A stretch of DNA of 6,727 nt, from positions 1-6,727 of the forward strand of contig CAJPKN010000086.1 in the NCBI GenBank assembly GCA_905370385.1. The letters run 5' to 3'. Below are positions 6,473-6,727 of this stretch, one piece after another. The DNA comes from Stomatobaculum longum (lineage in GTDB: Bacteria > Bacillota > Clostridia > Lachnospirales > Lachnospiraceae). The notes below the pieces were generated by a model. It had not been told where the DNA came from. It ran no database searches and saw only the letters and a program-made list of their open reading frames with translations. A program made the translations under genes and the position numbers. Position 1 is the stretch's first letter; the number at the start of each line of letters is the position of its first letter.

Positions 6473-6503
6473 TGAGGATCTGCGGTTTGCGCCGAGGTCC
6501 TCA
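6473..6503 (+). other. Strong stem-loop between divIC and tilS
   Basis: Bases 6473-6481 pair with 6495-6503 (one T-G wobble), G6482 is bulged, and 6483-6485 pair with 6492-6494, closing a 6-base loop. That makes a 12-bp stem in 31 bases. No T-run follows, so it is not a standard terminator. It ends 10 bases before the tilS ribosome binding site (GAGGAG, 6514-6519). Processing, mRNA stability or control of tilS translation are possible; none is shown by sequence alone. Confidence 0.5.
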
Positions 6504-6527
6504 CTGTACATTTGAGGAGAAAGAGGC

Positions 6528-6727
6528 GTGCGGGATAAGCTTTTGCGGGCGCTCGGAGAGAGCGGTACGGTGCGGCGGGGCGACGCGCTCTTGCTTGCGG
6601 TGAGCGGCGGGGCGGATTCGACGGCGCTCCTAATCGCCCTGCATGCGCTGCGGGAAGAACTGGCCCTAAGCCTGCGCGTGCTCCATGTCCACCACGGTCT
6701 GCGGGGCGAGGCGGCAGAGCGGGACGC
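6528..6727 (+). CDS. tilS: tRNA(Ile)-lysidine synthase TilS, 5' part
   Basis: The window holds the first 66 codons; the rest lies beyond the end. The PP-loop ATPase signature 'VSGGADSTALL' (residues 25-35) and the following 'VHHGLRGEAAERD' (about 54-66) are diagnostic of TilS. TilS uses ATP to join lysine to C34 of the CAU-anticodon tRNA-Ile, converting it to read AUA and be charged with isoleucine; it is normally essential. The start is GTG, set by GAGGAG at 6514-6519 eight bases upstream; the N-terminus 'MRDKLLRAL' is of typical length before the PP-loop. It follows divIC by 64 bases containing a stem-loop. tilS also lies downstream of divIC in B. subtilis, with spoIIE and others between. 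Only the N-terminal domain can be judged. Confidence 0.93.
   Translation, partial: MRDKLLRALGESGTVRRGDALLLAVSGGADSTALLIALHALREELALSLRVLHVHHGLRGEAAERD

Noticed and set aside
1..6727. Signs of a mobile element, defence system, phage or CRISPR array.
   Set aside because: No direct-repeat arrays, terminal inverted repeats, transposase, integrase, or nuclease gene is present; the genes are conserved housekeeping families in near-standard order.

Overview
This window looks like an ordinary stretch of a GC-rich, low-redundancy Firmicutes chromosome, most likely a Clostridia/Lachnospiraceae-type anaerobe. The signs are a small rubredoxin, a DUF1858 redox-disulfide protein, a CmpB-type (PF06541) membrane protein common in that group, purine-rich Shine-Dalgarno sites, and the Firmicutes gene order pth - mfd - ... 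- rqcP - ... - divIC - ... - tilS. All genes are on the + strand. No gene-free stretch exceeds 300 bases; the longest gap is the 125-base rubredoxin leader (1132-1256). I saw no tRNA, rRNA, CRISPR array, insertion sequence or phage gene.

Layout. (1) 6-254 encodes a small DUF1858 protein with a CxxxCxxC motif, closed by a clear intrinsic terminator (265-297). (2) 328-1131 encodes a five-helix PF06541 membrane protein with a charged cytoplasmic tail. (3) 1257-1415 encodes a complete 52-residue rubredoxin with a candidate promoter and a leader hairpin, followed by a hairpin/short T-run terminator (1444-1474). (4) 1496-5466 is the overlapping pair pth-mfd, for peptidyl-tRNA hydrolase and transcription-repair coupling factor, joined by an ATGA overlap. 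(5) 5495-6011 is hup-rqcP, for HU and the S4-domain ribosome quality-control protein, one base apart. It appears to have its own near-consensus sigma-A promoter buried in the last codons of mfd (TTGACA-17-TATAAA) and ends at a terminator (6034-6064). (6) A second good promoter (TTGAAA-17-TAAAAT) starts a new unit: the GTG-initiated divIC/ftsB-like gene (6149-6463), a strong stem-loop without a T-run (6473-6503), and the 5' part of GTG-initiated tilS, which runs off the window end.

The genes cover translation upkeep (pth, rqcP, tilS), genome upkeep (mfd, hup), division (divIC) and anaerobic redox chemistry (rubredoxin, DUF1858). The most informative contextual point is an absence. The genes that in Bacillus subtilis lie inside this cluster and serve sporulation (fin and spoVT around mfd, yabP-yabQ between rqcP and divIC, spoIIE between divIC and tilS) are not here. 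This suggests a lineage that has lost sporulation, or a rearranged cluster. I found no convincing new biological system. The best leads are the internal hup promoter, the divIC-tilS stem-loop, the missing sporulation genes, and the terminator just ahead of pth.
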